Assembly: GCA_030040315.1 (NCBI GenBank)
Contig: JASHTY010000331.1
Span: forward strand, 1 to 42,052
Origin: Terriglobia bacterium
GTDB taxonomy: Bacteria; Acidobacteriota; Terriglobia; UBA7540
Direction: 5' to 3'
DNA length: 42,052 nucleotides
In this document: positions 32,717 to 41,238 of the stretch, piece after piece
Layout: each line of letters starts with the position of its first letter
Numbering within the stretch: the stretch's first letter is position 1
Made by a program: the position numbers and the translations under genes
Notes under the pieces: generated by a model
What the model was told of the DNA's origin: nothing
Database searches by the model: none
What the model saw: the letters and a program-made list of their open reading frames with translations, nothing else

Positions 32717-34171
32717 TTAATCCTCATTCGCTGATTTCCGTCCAGCGTCGTCGACAACGGGATCATCCACTTTGGACTTTGGGTCAGGGTGAAATCCATT
32801 TCGCGAGCTCCAAGGTATCGCTGACTTAAAGGTGTGGTAAATTTCTTGTGCTAGTAGCTTTCCCGGATCGTGCGGGTCGGTCTGCTCCCACCTCTTGCGG
32901 CCGAAAACCCACGTAATGCCGCACGCCAGCGCCAAGATTGCTCCCAGGAGCGTGATTAGCGTGCGCGGGGGAAACGATTTCCTTTCGGGGAGGTTTGGAG
33001 GGTCAAGTACCTTAACAGTTGGGATCTCTTTTGCTTCTTGCACCTTGGCCATTTCGTACTCTTGCGTCAACGTCTCAAAAACAGCTTCCTCAACCCTAGT
33101 CTTGCGGTAAAGGTCGGCGTATGGAACGCCGAGAAGCGGTAGCTTGCGAATCGAGGGGTATAGCGAGTCACTGGCCGTTTGTGCCCCCGATGAAGCAGCA
33201 TCGTCCTGGCCGCCTACTTTCCGAAGTTGCTCTTCTAGTTCGGCCACGCGCGCTTCAAGGGTGCGGACGCGCACATTGGAATCCGCGTAGATCTGCCGGA
33301 GGCCCTCGAGTTCTGAACGCGCGGCAATGAGCTGCCCTTCGAGAGCTGCCGCTGCATCAACCATGGCTTTGCTCTGTTCCTTAATATCGATCGCAGTATT
33401 CTTGCTTGCGAACTGGCTGAATTCTTTCTCCGCTGTCTCCAGATCCTGATTCACAGATTTCAGGCGTTCTTCCAGGAATATTCGCTCGCGGCGGGCCGAA
33501 GACGTGCTCACCTCGGCCACCAGATAGTTAAGTTCGTCCACGTACGCTTGCGCCATCTTCTGCGCCCTGCTGGGGCTTTCGCATCTCCACCACCACCACC
33601 GGCACTGATCGGACACAGAAATGATGATGATCTGGCTTTTGCGGTCGACTGATACGTCGGTCCGTCCTTCCAGAATCTTGCGGGCATCCATCATGCGATG
33701 GACTTTGTAGACCTTCTCCAAGTCAAACTGCTGGATCAGTTTGTCCTTTGCAGAGTCGCTAGTGAGAATGCCTGCCAGCAAGTCGCTAGTACTTTTCATG
33801 CCCAGCAATTGGCTCGCAAGCCCTCCCAATGCACCGGTCCCTCCGGTCAGTGCTGACGCAGCCATGGCAAGCCCGGAACTTGACTGATTGTCGGGCGGCA
33901 TCAAACGCGCCACAGATTGATATCGAACCGGCAGGAGAAGGGAACCCATCGCAGAAAGTACGAGGCCGAGTCCAGCGCAGCGAGCCAGAAATCGACGGCT
34001 TTCCCACAGCAAGCGGAGATTCGCGATAGTTTGGTCCTCGTTGGGGCGGTGCAACGAATCATGCTCAGTTTCAAGCCCCGTTGTAAGGACCTCGCCATTC
34101 TCCGGCCCGACTGTGATCGTTGCCTCGAGGTCGGAAAGCCCGCCCGCTGTTTTAGAATGCGTTCCCTTCAT
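32717..34171 (-). CDS. Wzz/GNVR-type polysaccharide co-polymerase with a Trp-rich microsatellite insert
   Basis: About 484 residues. The N-terminal membrane helix (CAGLGLVLSAMGSLLLPV) is followed by a Wzz domain (YQSVARLMPPD...GLAMAASAL), a long coiled-coil (~residues 235-340, LEERLKSVNQDLETAEKEF, ELEGLRQIY...RVAELEEQLRK), a GNVR-like segment (YADLYRKTRVEEAVFETLTQEYEMAKVQEAKEIPTVKVLDPPNLPERKSFPPR) and a C-terminal membrane helix. It controls polymer length. There is no Wzc-type tyrosine kinase domain at the C-terminus. Just before AQKMAQAYVDELN is the odd insert QCRWWWWRCES, from a TGG repeat. The ATG at 34171 is preferred over a TTG at 34234. Confidence 0.9.
   Translation of the reverse strand: MKGTHSKTAGGLSDLEATITVGPENGEVLTTGLETEHDSLHRPNEDQTIANLRLLWESRRFLARCAGLGLVLSAMGSLLLPVRYQSVARLMPPDNQSSSGLAMAASALTGGTGALGGLASQLLGMKSTSDLLAGILTSDSAKDKLIQQFDLEKVYKVHRMMDARKILEGRTDVSVDRKSQIIIISVSDQCRWWWWRCESPSRAQKMAQAYVDELNYLVAEVSTSSARRERIFLEERLKSVNQDLETAEKEFSQFASKNTAIDIKEQSKAMVDAAAALEGQLIAARSELEGLRQIYADSNVRVRTLEARVAELEEQLRKVGGQDDAASSGAQTASDSLYPSIRKLPLLGVPYADLYRKTRVEEAVFETLTQEYEMAKVQEAKEIPTVKVLDPPNLPERKSFPPRTLITLLGAILALACGITWVFGRKRWEQTDPHDPGKLLAQEIYHTFKSAIPWSSRNGFHPDPKSKVDDPVVDDAGRKSANED
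33586..33602 (-). repeat. TGG-type trinucleotide microsatellite inside the Wzz gene
   Basis: On minus the gene reads CCGGTGGTGGTGGTGGAG, encoding R-W-W-W-W-R. The three-base unit could gain or lose copies by slippage without breaking the frame. Confidence 0.7.
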
Positions 34172-34383
34172 TCTCAATTCCGAATAAGGCGCATGTTTCT
34201 GCAGCACTAAGGTTTCGTTGTCAGGCCACAGCAATTATTATAAACACTGCGTATTACGATGATGTTGCGTTCGCTGCCGGCAAGCGCAGGCCCTGGTCAT
34301 AGATTATTGAAGCCTATGTCTCTCCTCGCGCCATTCAGTTTACATTACAGCTGCAGGAACCCGCAAACGTGCTTACACCTTCG

Positions 34384-37300
34384 TCAGGGAATAATTGCAG
34401 CCGTAATGGCTCCGGCCTCCGCGATCTGCGCCAGCGCAATGATATTCTTCCAGCGGGTGTCACCAAGCACTGGGCGCTCCGGTACCACGACGGTATCACC
34501 CGGGCGAACCACGGACGAAAGTACATTGGTCGACCACCAACCAGTCTGATGGCGGCTGGTAATTTCGCCGTCTGCGCGTATAATGAAGACCGCACTGCGG
34601 TCTGCAAGCCGAGTGGCCCCCCCACCCTGCGATAGGTACCATCCAGCATTCTTGCCTGGTACATACGTTATAGCGTTGGAGTTATAAACCTGCCCAACCA
34701 CAAGCACCACGCCGGGTTCCTTGGGAATATCGAGGATGTCGCCGTCGCGCACCTCAATGTCCTGCGGAGAGTTTTCGAATCCTCTGAGCCCTGGCCGCAT
34801 TCGGACTACCAACCGGCCCGAGACCGGAGCGTTCTTCAGTGCATCGATGGCGCGTTGTTGCTGTTGGGCTGCCTCCTGCGCAAGCTGAGCCTGTTCAGAA
34901 CCGGTGGTTTGCAGCGAAGTCTTTACGGTTGAACCCTCCTGTTGGAGCCTTTGGATCAGATCGTCCCGGCTCTTCTCCTGAAGTTCTCGCACCGATCGAC
35001 GATAGAAGATGGCGCCTTGCGGGTAGGCAGTGGGCAGCAGCCCACCAGCACGCTTAATGACCGAACTCAAACGCTCACCAGGACGGATGCCGTAAACGCC
35101 TGGGTTCTTGATTTCCCCTTTTAGGGTAATGGACGCGCCGAGGTCCTTCCATCCAGGCAGTTGTGGCACGGTTAGCACGTCCCCATCCTTAAGGGGAATA
35201 TTCAGTTTCGGATCGGCGGTGAGGGCCGCCAAGTCCACTCGTTGATGCTCACCTGATGACGGCTTTCCGGCGATCGGAAAATACCGGGTCAAATCTCCAC
35301 TGGACAGGTCAGCACTTCGGGTAGGTCCGCCTGCGGCGCTCAAAAGGTCCGCGATGCGCATGTCGTCGCCGAGCGGATAGCGGCCGGGATTGGCCACTTC
35401 ACCCCGAATGTAGGCGCTCGGTGGGTCCACGCGATAGGTGCTGCGATGAACAATAATTCGGTCGCGCGGCTGAACCGGGACATTGTCAAGTGGATCGGCA
35501 CTCAGCGCCGCAGTGAGGTTGACATTCAGGATTTTCAACGAGCCGTCCGGCTGCAACCGGAACAATTGCGCGGAGTCAAGCGAGGCATCGGGCAGTACTC
35601 CACCGGCCTGATAGATAGCGTCCCGCAGATGCATTTGGCCCGATGTGCGGTATTCGCCCGGGTTGCGCACTTCGCCCGTAACCCAGAAGATTGGGGCGGC
35701 CTCGACATCGTACCGGCCGAGGATGCGAACCGTATCCAGCGGCGCCAGCTTGGGTGATTCTGCAGGATTGGCAAGCGCGGCCTGCAAATCAAAGTTTTCA
35801 ACTACCGGTCGCCAGTCGGGCGGGCGGAGCCGAATGATCTCCGCATAATGTTCGTCCGGCTCCGGCAAAAGATCCTTATAAGAGCTTACGAGATCGGTCA
35901 GCCGCATATCCTGCGTGAAGGCGTACTTCCCCGGCCGTAAAACGTGTCCCTGAAGGTAGACTGCGGAAGCGTTGTAAGAAGCAATAGGGAAGATGTGAAT
36001 TTGGTCGCCATCCCGGACCTTGAATGCGGTGAGCTGGCGGTCCACGGCCTGCGGGTCAGTTGCATCGAGATCGAGACTCATCATGGTGCGGGTTTCGTGG
36101 GCTTCCAGCCGTTGTACCTCAATGTGGCGCAATGCCGCGGCAGGCAGAATTCCACCCGCCAAGGCTAGCGCTTGTGCCAAAGTCGTCTCATCGCGAAGCT
36201 CATAAATCGCCGGATGGCGCACCATACCATCCACAGTCACCTGGGGGCCAACCGGCGGCACCTGTAAGGTGTCGCCATTCTCGAGATTTCTCAGGTCTCC
36301 GCGAACACCGTGCAGCAACAAGTCGTAGGCGTCTACTTCTTCAACCAGCTGACCACCCCGACTATGCCGCAAGTGTCTTAGAGAGCCCCTTGGCGTAATG
36401 CCTCCCGCGGCAAACAGCGCATTCAGCGGCGTCGAAAGGGAACTGATGTCATAAGCGCCCTGTGCGACCACTTCGCCTACCACATAGACGCGCACCGTCC
36501 GCAGGCGGGCGAGCGAAACGTCCGCAGAAACGTCGCGATATTGCGTCCGCAGCAGGCGTTGGACGTCCTCCTGAACCTGGCCCAAACTTCTGCCGCTCAC
36601 CATCACGGGCCCAGCTTCAGGCAGAAGCAGCCGGCCTTCGCGGTCTACAGTCCGGAAAAACCGCTGGGAAACGCCGCCCCACAAATCGATGGTCAGTCCA
36701 TCCCCCGGACCCAGGACGTATTCCGGCCCAGCGGGCAAATCCATGGGAATGCCCAGGCTTCCGCGCTGGTGGCGGAACACATCCAGGCCGAAGCGCTCCA
36801 AATGCCCGGTCCGCGGCGCGGCCTGCACGTAGAGGTCGTAAAGAGAGGGAATGTAGGCGTAAGGGTTGGGCAAACTTTTCATTTCCACGGGCTCGGTCGA
36901 TACCGTAGGTTGCGGTATACGCGTCGTCGTTGACATGAGCTGACGTTGCACCGGTTGCTGAGGATTTTCGGGAAGAATCGGCTGTATCCCCCCGGTTACG
37001 TCGGCGAGTTCCTGCGGACGCAGCGAGCCCATCTCCTCATTTCCTCGCGACTGCGATGTGGGAGATGTAATGCTGGCCGTCATGAGGGTGTTTGCGATCT
37101 CCTGCCTTTGCTGAATGTCCGGAGAGGGCTCCTCGGTGCCCGGCTGCTGTTGCAGGAGCGGGACGGGGGCTTGTTCAATCTGGTTCGCCGGTACTGGGCA
37201 ACCGTCTTCCTGGAAATAGGGGTCACAAAGCGGTTCGGAGGTCTCCAATTCCTGCTCTGCGGCGGTGCCGGTGCCGACACCCGATCGGCCAGACTGCATT

Positions 37301-37989
37301 CGGCAGTTGGTATCCTGATTCTCGGGCCCGCATGGAACCAGAGGCCCTACGGGAGTATTCGCCATTTCCGTCGCTGAAGACCTGGCGATTTGTTCCGCTT
37401 TCGCCCGCATGATCAGTTCCTGCTCCCGCCCCTTCGCTGACTGAGGATTAAACTCCGGCGCCAGATAGCCATAGCGTTGCAAAAGTCGCGTGGCAAGCCC
37501 ACGGAAACGGAGGTCATTCGCCAGACGCTCGTAAATCGCGAGGTCCGTCATATCGTCAGGCGCGAGGATTTGGCCTTTCTCAATCGCCTGCTGAGCCATC
37601 AGGTGCTTCAATTCCACCATCAGGCCCACGTTCTTGGTCAGTATCTCCCGAATCTGCTCCGTCGTGGCCGCAACCATTTCCAGATTATCGGTGGCCCAGT
37701 CCGTGACACGCTCCTGTGGGGGTCTTAGTTCCGTAGCTTTCTCTCCAGACTGCCCGGCGGGTTGCTGGACCTGCGGCTGCCCGGCGGTTCGTTCCAGGCG
37801 ATAAGTCGCGGAGGGCCGCTCCTGCTCTTGCGCCGGCTCCTGAGCGAATGATGTGCCACGATAACCCAGCAGGCATACTAAAAGACCAGCCGCCGCCAAA
37901 TGCGCTGAGCGAGGGCGCGCCAAGCTCCCAGGCCTGTCTCCGCGCTTGTCATCAAGTTCTGCGCGGAATTCTCGCTGAATCAACTTCAT
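34384..37989 (-). CDS. Giant multi-SLBB polysaccharide export outer-membrane protein
   Basis: 1201 residues, about three times the size of E. coli Wza. Residues ~30-50 are a signal-like segment ending in TSFAQ; no lipobox Cys follows. Residues 51-410 are Gln/Glu/Pro-rich with two Cys pairs. Residues ~420-495 are the Poly_export domain (EYVLGPGDGLTIDLWGG). From ~500 on come about seven SLBB units with the core G-x-V-x-x-P-G-x-Y (e.g. VTGEVRNPGEYRTSG, IRGEVANPGRYPLGDD, LKGEIKNPGVYGIRPG, VVGQVYNSN). The last ~22 residues (IIALAQIAEAGAITAAI) are amphipathic/hydrophobic and could form the outer-membrane pore helix. Role: exit channel for the polymer. The ATG has AGAGGT ~5 bases upstream. The receiver-like gene precedes it by 27 bp. 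Confidence 0.92.
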   Translation of the reverse strand: MKLIQREFRAELDDKRGDRPGSLARPRSAHLAAAGLLVCLLGYRGTSFAQEPAQEQERPSATYRLERTAGQPQVQQPAGQSGEKATELRPPQERVTDWATDNLEMVAATTEQIREILTKNVGLMVELKHLMAQQAIEKGQILAPDDMTDLAIYERLANDLRFRGLATRLLQRYGYLAPEFNPQSAKGREQELIMRAKAEQIARSSATEMANTPVGPLVPCGPENQDTNCRMQSGRSGVGTGTAAEQELETSEPLCDPYFQEDGCPVPANQIEQAPVPLLQQQPGTEEPSPDIQQRQEIANTLMTASITSPTSQSRGNEEMGSLRPQELADVTGGIQPILPENPQQPVQRQLMSTTTRIPQPTVSTEPVEMKSLPNPYAYIPSLYDLYVQAAPRTGHLERFGLDVFRHQRGSLGIPMDLPAGPEYVLGPGDGLTIDLWGGVSQRFFRTVDREGRLLLPEAGPVMVSGRSLGQVQEDVQRLLRTQYRDVSADVSLARLRTVRVYVVGEVVAQGAYDISSLSTPLNALFAAGGITPRGSLRHLRHSRGGQLVEEVDAYDLLLHGVRGDLRNLENGDTLQVPPVGPQVTVDGMVRHPAIYELRDETTLAQALALAGGILPAAALRHIEVQRLEAHETRTMMSLDLDATDPQAVDRQLTAFKVRDGDQIHIFPIASYNASAVYLQGHVLRPGKYAFTQDMRLTDLVSSYKDLLPEPDEHYAEIIRLRPPDWRPVVENFDLQAALANPAESPKLAPLDTVRILGRYDVEAAPIFWVTGEVRNPGEYRTSGQMHLRDAIYQAGGVLPDASLDSAQLFRLQPDGSLKILNVNLTAALSADPLDNVPVQPRDRIIVHRSTYRVDPPSAYIRGEVANPGRYPLGDDMRIADLLSAAGGPTRSADLSSGDLTRYFPIAGKPSSGEHQRVDLAALTADPKLNIPLKDGDVLTVPQLPGWKDLGASITLKGEIKNPGVYGIRPGERLSSVIKRAGGLLPTAYPQGAIFYRRSVRELQEKSRDDLIQRLQQEGSTVKTSLQTTGSEQAQLAQEAAQQQQRAIDALKNAPVSGRLVVRMRPGLRGFENSPQDIEVRDGDILDIPKEPGVVLVVGQVYNSNAITYVPGKNAGWYLSQGGGATRLADRSAVFIIRADGEITSRHQTGWWSTNVLSSVVRPGDTVVVPERPVLGDTRWKNIIALAQIAEAGAITAAIIP

Positions 37990-38016
37990 GGTTACCTCTT
38001 GGTTGAGCCGAAGATA

Positions 38017-38397
38017 TTACGTCAACCCACAAATTGGGCTGCCCTTGGTTCTTAGAACTCCCAGGATGGCTTCTTCCGAGGCCTCGACGTCATGCGAGTG
38101 AATGTTGAGCGATGCCCAGTAGTGAACGGAGTAGTTATGGTGGGGCGCGACCGCAATAACCCGAAGGTCCGGCCGTAGACGCAATACTGCATCACAGATG
38201 CTCGGCCGCTCGCCGAGCTTCTCTTGTGCAATAACTACGACATCCGGGTTCGTCCTCTCGATGCTTACGGGAAGGTCGGCCTCGTCCGCCACTTCCCCGA
38301 CAACTTCGATGTCAGGTTGATCGGAAAAGGTTGTGAGGATCAGTTCCCGCATCAGCCTCGGGCGGTTGGCCACCAATACACGAATGGGTTTGTCCAT
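38017..38397 (-). CDS. Stand-alone degenerate receiver (pseudo-response regulator)
   Basis: A 126-residue protein with the pattern of a receiver domain: IRVLVANRPRLMRELI (strand 1/helix 1), IEVVGEVADEADL, NPDVVVIAQEKLGERPS (strand 3), LRVIAVAPHHNYSVHYWA (strand 4). The key acidic residues are missing: the strand-1 Asp pair reads Ala-Asn and the phosphoacceptor Asp position is Ala57 (VVVIA); the strand-4 Thr/Ser is also lost. It cannot be phosphorylated in the normal way. No output domain follows. It is the first gene of the glycan locus, 27 bp before the exporter gene, so I infer a phosphorylation-independent partner or scaffold for expression or assembly. Confidence 0.7.
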   Translation of the reverse strand: MDKPIRVLVANRPRLMRELILTTFSDQPDIEVVGEVADEADLPVSIERTNPDVVVIAQEKLGERPSICDAVLRLRPDLRVIAVAPHHNYSVHYWASLNIHSHDVEASEEAILGVLRTKGSPICGLT

Positions 38398-38456
38398 AAC
38401 CCTTCCTGAAGAAGACCATTATTGGTTTTTTTCGCTTTGTGGAAAAGGCTCAATTG

Positions 38457-38477
38457 GGTACTAAGGGAAGGTACTAA
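38457..38477. promoter_or_regulatory. Tandem GGTACTAA repeats before the receiver-like gene
   Basis: GGTACTAA at 38457-38464 and at 38470-38477, 13 bases apart, so they lie on nearly one helical turn. A third copy precedes the PilZ gene (5441-5448). On the coding strand it reads TTAGTACC. Possible regulator site. Confidence 0.35.
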
Positions 38478-38596
38478 GAACGATCTAACGCGTGGCGCCT
38501 TATGTCTACAACCGCCGTATTATCAGACTAATTGTCAATTTTATCCCTGCTCAACGCTCCTTGACAGAGGTGCAGATCAGTTAATCCTGATCGCCC

Positions 38597-38629
38597 AAAG
38601 CCGCGACAGAGGTTATCCGAAAGCCGCGA
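38597..38629. promoter_or_regulatory. Direct repeat AAAGCCGCGA, 23-bp period
   Basis: Two perfect 10-bp copies (38597-38606 and 38620-38629), about two helical turns apart and ~200 bp upstream of the first gene of the glycan locus. Fits an activator-binding site; no factor can be named. Confidence 0.35.
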
Positions 38630-38899
38630 TGCCTTATTACTTATAGCCCTTCGTTACAATTGCGTTGGGAGGTGGCAATTTAGGGATCCAAACATACAAT
38701 CAACAGAGTGATGCTTTCTTTCAATCAGGTGTTTTCCCGTACCTGAGCGTCAGTGAATTACCTGACATGTCCGCGTCACAATGGCGGCACCTTGGAGAAT
38801 AACGAGGCCGAGTAGTTTCCGAAAACGGTTCAGCGAAAAGGCGGAGTAATTGCGTAGAGCTTGTTGGAGCAATTGGCGTGATTCGCAGCGCGAGGCGCC

Positions 38900-41092
38900 T
38901 CAGGGTAGGCTGATGTCCAGCGCGTAGAGGTCGGCCGTGGCGCGCACGAGTGAAACCACTGGCGAGCCGTCCGGTGCGACACCGGTCAAGGAGAATCCGG
39001 AGATGTCCGAGCGCAGGAAATTCTCCGCCGTGGCCACGGTTTCCACCCTGCAGTCGCTCACCCGCACTCGCTGAATGGGTTCTTGCGGATTCCCCAGGAG
39101 TTCCTGAACGTAGACGTACTCCCCATGGGGCGACCAATAAGGGAAGCTGAGCCCGCGGCCCTTGATCAAAACCGACCGTCGGTGGGTTTTGAGGTCCAGG
39201 AGCAGCAGGCTGGAGCCATCCGCGGCGGCAGCGGCAACGTAGCGTCCATCGGGGGAAAGCGCATACTCTGCCCCCAGGTCCTGGGAATTGGCAACCATGG
39301 AGCATCGCCGGGTCCTCAAGTCGAGTGAGTAGAGCGCTGGCGGGTCAGAGGTGATCCGGTAGAAAAGCAGCTCACCACCCTGCGGCGACCAAATCGGACA
39401 AGTGTCATGTTCGTTGGTGGGCATGATGCGCTCCGGCTCGCCGCCATTTGAGGAAACCCGGTAGATCGCCAACCCCCTGCCGGGCGTTTGAGCGCTGAAG
39501 GCGATGTGGGCGCCGTCCGGAGACCAGCGCGGCTCGAGGGCATTCATGGGCGAGAAGGTAAGCTGTTGGCGCTGGCTGCCGTCGATGCGGCTTCGCCAAA
39601 CCGTTCCGTGGAAAGCATCGGTAGGGTCACAGTACGCAACCCACTGCCCGTCGGCGGAGAAGCTGACCCAGCGGCCGGGAACTCCGGAGAGAAAAGGGAC
39701 AAAGGCGTGCCGCACGGAATCGAAGCGCTGCAGCTCACGGGCCGGCTGATTGGCGACAAAGAATATTCTCTGCCCGTCGGCGCTCGGCAGGACGGGCGAG
39801 ATGAGCATGGAGGTCGAGTACAACTGCACGGGCCTGATTCCGTCTTTGGTGAAACGGCGATTCACGCCTGGCACGGCCCAAATGCTGCTGCCGCCGTTGC
39901 GAAACGAGCAAAAGATCAAATATTTTCCGTCCGGCGTCCAGCGGCCGTAGAACTCCCCTTCACCCTGGGATGCGGGCGCCGGGCGCCAGCCATCAAGGGC
40001 GGGATGAAGTTGCTCGCCGCCCGCCGAAGCCTCCCAAAGCGAATAAGAATCTGTCTTTGGGTCCCGCCGAACGATCGTAAGAGTCCCCCCTCGCGAGCCC
40101 GGTTCCCAATGGACCTTCATCGAATCCTGAAGGGTTAGAAGCTTTCGGCCCCCGCTACCGTCGGGGTTCACTTCGTACACACCGGACTGATAGCTATAAG
40201 CAATCGCGCTGCCGTCGGGGGACCAAGTGGCTCCGGATGCGACGACGTCACCGACGCGCCGGGGCGGGCCTCCACTCGCTGGCACAATCCACAAATCTCC
40301 AATACCCATCAGGCCGGCATCGCTGAGCACCAGAAGCTCAGACCGCCGGGAAGAGTAGTCGCAGAGGAAGGGTTGGGGAAAAGGTATCTTGATCGCCGCC
40401 GGTTCGCCCCCGTCTTTCGCGATACGGGCAATCCCCCAATTTCCACCCTGGCGCTCGCCGAAGTAGATGGAGTTTTCGTCCGCGGCCAGGGAATCCGCCA
40501 ATTCTGCCCGCCCGAAGTGGGTTAGGCGAACGACCCGCAGCAGCCTGGGAGCGGGCTTTTCGGCCGCCGGCCTGAGCATGACGACCAAGCCAAAACCCGC
40601 CAATGCGCCGCCTGCAATAATCAGGGCCAGCGGCCACCGCGCCCAAACGGACCGGGCTTGCGGCGCCGCAATCTCGGCCGGCGGGGACATGGCGCCCACG
40701 CCCTGGGAGTTTCCGCCATCGGGTTTTTCCAATGGCGCGACGAAGCGGTAGCCGCGCTTGGGGATAGTTTCAATGAATCGCGGCTGGTCGGGGTTATCGT
40801 CCAGCGCCGCGCGGATTTGGCGGATGCAGCGGTTCAAGCCCAACTCGAAATCAACAAAGGTCCCGCTGGCCCAGACCTGGCGCTGAATCTCCTCGCGTGT
40901 CACAATCCGGCCTGCGTGGCTTAGCAGCAAGGCGAGGATCCGCAAGGGTTGCGGCGGCAAGTGAACCTGCGCGCCCTGCCGGCGCAGTTCCAGTTGTTGG
41001 AGGTCCAACTCGAACCCGCCAAACCGGGCCACCGATGGAGCATCAACACTCACGGTGCTAATCCTTTTGGGGTTTCCGACTGAGGCCACCAT
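38900..41092 (-). CDS. One-component regulator: OmpR-type winged helix, membrane helix, TolB-like beta-propeller
   Basis: 730 residues. Residues ~22-118 are a Trans_reg_C winged helix (FGGFELDLQQLELRRQG, PQPLRILALLLSHAGRIVTREEIQRQVW, LNRCIRQIRAALDDNPDQPRFIETIPKRGYRFVA). A transmembrane helix (ARWPLALIIAGGALAGFGLVVMLRP) follows near 175. The rest is built of PD40/WD40-like repeats (WSPDGSAIAYSY, WTPDGKYLIFCSF, WSPDGAHIAFSAQ, LSPDGRYVAAAA), forming a TolB-type propeller in the periplasm. This CadC-like layout is common in Acidobacteriota. It probably senses an extracytoplasmic signal through the propeller and binds DNA inside. The ATG has GAGG 6 bases upstream. A 13-bp palindrome sits upstream and may be an autoregulatory operator. 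Confidence 0.93.
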   Translation of the reverse strand: MVASVGNPKRISTVSVDAPSVARFGGFELDLQQLELRRQGAQVHLPPQPLRILALLLSHAGRIVTREEIQRQVWASGTFVDFELGLNRCIRQIRAALDDNPDQPRFIETIPKRGYRFVAPLEKPDGGNSQGVGAMSPPAEIAAPQARSVWARWPLALIIAGGALAGFGLVVMLRPAAEKPAPRLLRVVRLTHFGRAELADSLAADENSIYFGERQGGNWGIARIAKDGGEPAAIKIPFPQPFLCDYSSRRSELLVLSDAGLMGIGDLWIVPASGGPPRRVGDVVASGATWSPDGSAIAYSYQSGVYEVNPDGSGGRKLLTLQDSMKVHWEPGSRGGTLTIVRRDPKTDSYSLWEASAGGEQLHPALDGWRPAPASQGEGEFYGRWTPDGKYLIFCSFRNGGSSIWAVPGVNRRFTKDGIRPVQLYSTSMLISPVLPSADGQRIFFVANQPARELQRFDSVRHAFVPFLSGVPGRWVSFSADGQWVAYCDPTDAFHGTVWRSRIDGSQRQQLTFSPMNALEPRWSPDGAHIAFSAQTPGRGLAIYRVSSNGGEPERIMPTNEHDTCPIWSPQGGELLFYRITSDPPALYSLDLRTRRCSMVANSQDLGAEYALSPDGRYVAAAAADGSSLLLLDLKTHRRSVLIKGRGLSFPYWSPHGEYVYVQELLGNPQEPIQRVRVSDCRVETVATAENFLRSDISGFSLTGVAPDGSPVVSLVRATADLYALDISLP

Positions 41093-41122
41093 TATATACC
41101 TCGCAGCCTGTTTTCAATAGCT

Positions 41123-41135
41123 TGCCTCTGAGGCA
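41123..41135. promoter_or_regulatory. Palindromic operator candidate between divergent genes
   Basis: TGCCTC-T-GAGGCA is a perfect 13-bp palindrome, 31 bp upstream of the winged-helix regulator and about 100 bp from the divergent SBBP gene. Its position suits autoregulation or control of both genes. Confidence 0.4.
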
Positions 41136-41238
41136 GCAGCCAGCGCCTGCCACGCGCATATTTTAAGCATAAGAAAAGCATGCCCCGAGTATTGAGCCGC
41201 CCCGGGGTTTTGCCTAACCTTGCAAACCAATAGCTACC

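Larger units (their letters stand above)
38398..38899. other. 502-bp intergenic region upstream of the glycan locus
   Basis: Lies between the first gene of the minus-strand locus and the end of the winged-helix/TolB gene. It holds two tandem GGTACTAA words, a 10-bp direct repeat AAAGCCGCGA with 23-bp period, and AT-rich stretches. It is the probable main promoter of the glycan locus, though I cannot point to a clear -35/-10 pair. ORFs in the track here look like shadows. Confidence 0.5.

Noticed and set aside
34384-38409. Many plus-strand ORFs across the exporter, Wzz and receiver region (e.g. 36462-36908, 36541-36933)
   Set aside because: They lie wholly inside strongly supported minus-strand genes, are rich in Arg/Pro as expected of GC-rich shadow frames, and have no family features.
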